From positions 987,015 to 1,051,014 of the forward strand of contig VXAZ01006396.1 of NCBI GenBank assembly GCA_013399875.1: 64,000 nucleotides of DNA, in the 5' to 3' direction. The position numbers and the translations under genes are program-made. The notes under the pieces are model-generated. The model was not told the DNA's origin. It saw only the letters and a program-made list of their open reading frames with translations, and made no database searches. The stretch comes from Gymnorhina tibicen. Lineage: Eukaryota; Chordata; Aves; Passeriformes; Artamidae. Below are positions 62,201 to 64,000 of this stretch, one piece after another. How positions within the stretch are numbered: position 1 is the first letter of the stretch; each line of letters begins with the position of its first letter.

Positions 62201-64000
62201 ACGTTAAACTCTGCATTGATGGGCTCCCTGACAAAACTATTTTTCTGCAGCAAATGGGGAGAAATTTCTAAGAACTATCCCATCAGGCAGGATTGGTAGT
62301 GAGCAGATGGGGAAGTAACATCTTTAACCATCACCATTAAGTCTCAAAAAGGATAAACGTACTCATGGTTCAAAGCACAAACCAACCATGTATCGTCATC
62401 AGAAACTGAGAAAAAAGAAAAAGAAAGAAACAAACCAGAAAAACTCAGCCCCGCACTCCTCACTACCAGGGAAGTGTACTCCGTTACTGTTCAGTACAAC
62501 TCTTCTTACAGCTCTCCCGAAATGACCGGTACATCAAGACCTGAAGGTTTTAGTAATTATAGTAAAATCAAATGCATTGATTGCTGGATTCAACCCTACG
62601 TTGATAAAACTATTCTGAATCTGTTGGTGATATAAATTCAAAATTTCTTGTAAAATATGCTACTATTCAATGAATTGTTAAAAAAAATATTAAAAAAAAA
62701 AACTGCAAAAAAAAACCCACCCAAAAAACCTGTCAAAAGCACCAAACAAAATCCCCAAATCAGGTCAATGCAAGGCATAAGTTAAAGATACAGCAATGAT
62801 AAATAACTGCAGCTCTGCAGAGACATGAACATTTCCCTATAGCATTTCAGACACTATACTACTAGGTAGAACAGCTTTTTCTTTTATTTTTTCCCCTCCT
62901 TCTCCCAAATCACTATCAGCAGTTTTTATAAAAGACATCTCAGTGAGATAACTGGTTATGGAATCAATAAATGATATAACAGTTCATCCAGTCTGTATAG
63001 CACTATGTGGAAAGCAGTGCCCTTCTTGTTAAGGTTCAGTATTAAAAGATATGCCTGAAATACAAAAGGCTGCTGAACAAACAACATTGAATGTCAAACA
63101 ATTGACCATTTCTCACAAATTTTCAAAACCTGCTGAAGAAAATAACAGTGTATAGACAGCAACAACATTTAAAATTGCCTTTATCTTTTACCGACCATCA
63201 TAAATTTGGAGGGTGAAAACCTGATGCTACCCAAGTCAATTGTACCATGTCCTTTGATGAAACCAAAATACTGCCAAAGCATTCTGCAGTTTTACTGGCA
63301 TTTTAAAGACATCTGCTTTTTCTGCATAATTTTAAAAGACAGGTTTGTGCCACGCTCCAACCACTTTAACATAATCAACTGTCATTTTTATGTGTAATAC
63401 AGGAATCCATAAAACCTGGTTTAATTCATTAAATTACACTGAATTAACATGTGACAATTACTGCAGTCACGGCATCCACACACCATCCAAAAAAGAGGAG
63501 GATGGATAGATAGATATAGGACCACAAGTCTTACAGAAGCTACACAGCCATTCCCTGCGTAGGGCTTTTAATGGCCTATTTCACAGAACAGTCTCTTGGA
63601 AATAAACTCAACCTGTCACTACGAGGCAAACCAACATGCTGATTATACTAAAATTATGAATCTCTTTCTGAACCGCAATGTTATTCAAATCCCTTCCTCG
63701 ATCCCCTTCCCGCTCTATAAGGCTCAACAAGCTGGAACAATAATGTGCTGAGCCACCGCAGCGAGGTCGCTTGCGTGAGATTCTATTCATCTTTTATACA
63801 ACTGTGTGTACAGGCTTCTCAACAAACGAAGCCCAATAAAACCTGATCCGCTGCAGTATCAGCTACATCTCGTACTTTAAAAGGGAGGTCACTCGCCTTA
63901 TCTTTTCCCCCCCAAATCCTTCCAAGTTTTTTGTTCCTCCATCCAAATCACTCCCAATGCTTTGAGCTAACTACTTTTGTTTTCAGCAATTATTTTCACT
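59245..64000. other. Non-coding stretch with weak TATA motifs
   Basis: No exon or known transposon was recognised. TATA-like words occur at 61323-61330 (TATAAAAG) and 63715-63722 (CTATAAGG). The second sits in a slightly CpG-bearing patch (63690-63780) with CACCGCAGCGAGGTCGC downstream. Neither has a convincing first exon and donor. An (ATT)n run lies at 60484-60498, and the second copy of an 18-bp word at 61603-61620. Confidence 0.5.

Overview
This window looks like non-coding DNA from a bird, either intergenic or inside a very large intron. The best evidence for the host is three CR1 LINE fragments with the avian-type CR1 3' sequence (5053-5325, 43052-43300, 47035-47705). Other pointers are low interspersed-repeat density, an AT-rich background, and only faint traces of older SINEs. 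A crocodilian or turtle is formally possible because they also carry CR1. No species or locus could be named.

I found no protein-coding gene I can defend. The longest open frames (about 120-150 codons at 19.6, 33.0, 34.3, 35.0 and 49.0 kb) show no recognisable domain and no convincing exon structure. Several overlap another open frame on the opposite strand. They are in the range expected by chance in 64 kb of AT-rich DNA and are listed as rejected. No tRNA, rRNA or CRISPR array was seen.

Layout: 0-1.5 kb is AT-rich. A CpG island with an assembly gap at its edge lies at 1.5-1.9 kb. From 2 to 16 kb the sequence is AT-rich, with a (TA)n tract, one CR1, two small hairpins, an exact 44-bp duplication and a very C-rich G-quadruplex motif. 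The 16.4-17.6 kb block has the look of a conserved non-coding element (homeobox-type cores, little simple sequence), followed by a moderately CpG-rich shoulder. From 18 to 31 kb there are GC-rich patches at 19.5 and 29.6 kb, a conserved-element-like block at 24.2-25.0 kb and a (CA)20 tract. At 31.66-31.79 kb there is a CCAAT + TATA arrangement, an ATG-free leader and a near-consensus splice donor, the best candidate transcription start in the window. From 35 to 48 kb there are three unusually good hairpins, two MIR-like SINE remnants and the other two CR1 copies. From 54 to 59 kb three conserved-element-like AT-rich blocks surround a second CpG island (57.58-57.76 kb) that carries a GGGGCC-type hexanucleotide tract and sits beside a Z-DNA-prone tract.

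If the two CpG islands and the TATA-type candidate are real promoters, the window would be a regulatory neighbourhood: promoters or first exons plus scattered enhancers for genes whose coding exons lie outside it. That is inference, and cross-species alignment and RNA evidence would decide it. I did not find a previously undescribed system. The observations most worth checking are the 31.7 kb promoter/exon candidate, the 57.0-57.9 kb cluster, the 36.8 kb hairpin and the 16.4-17.6 kb block.
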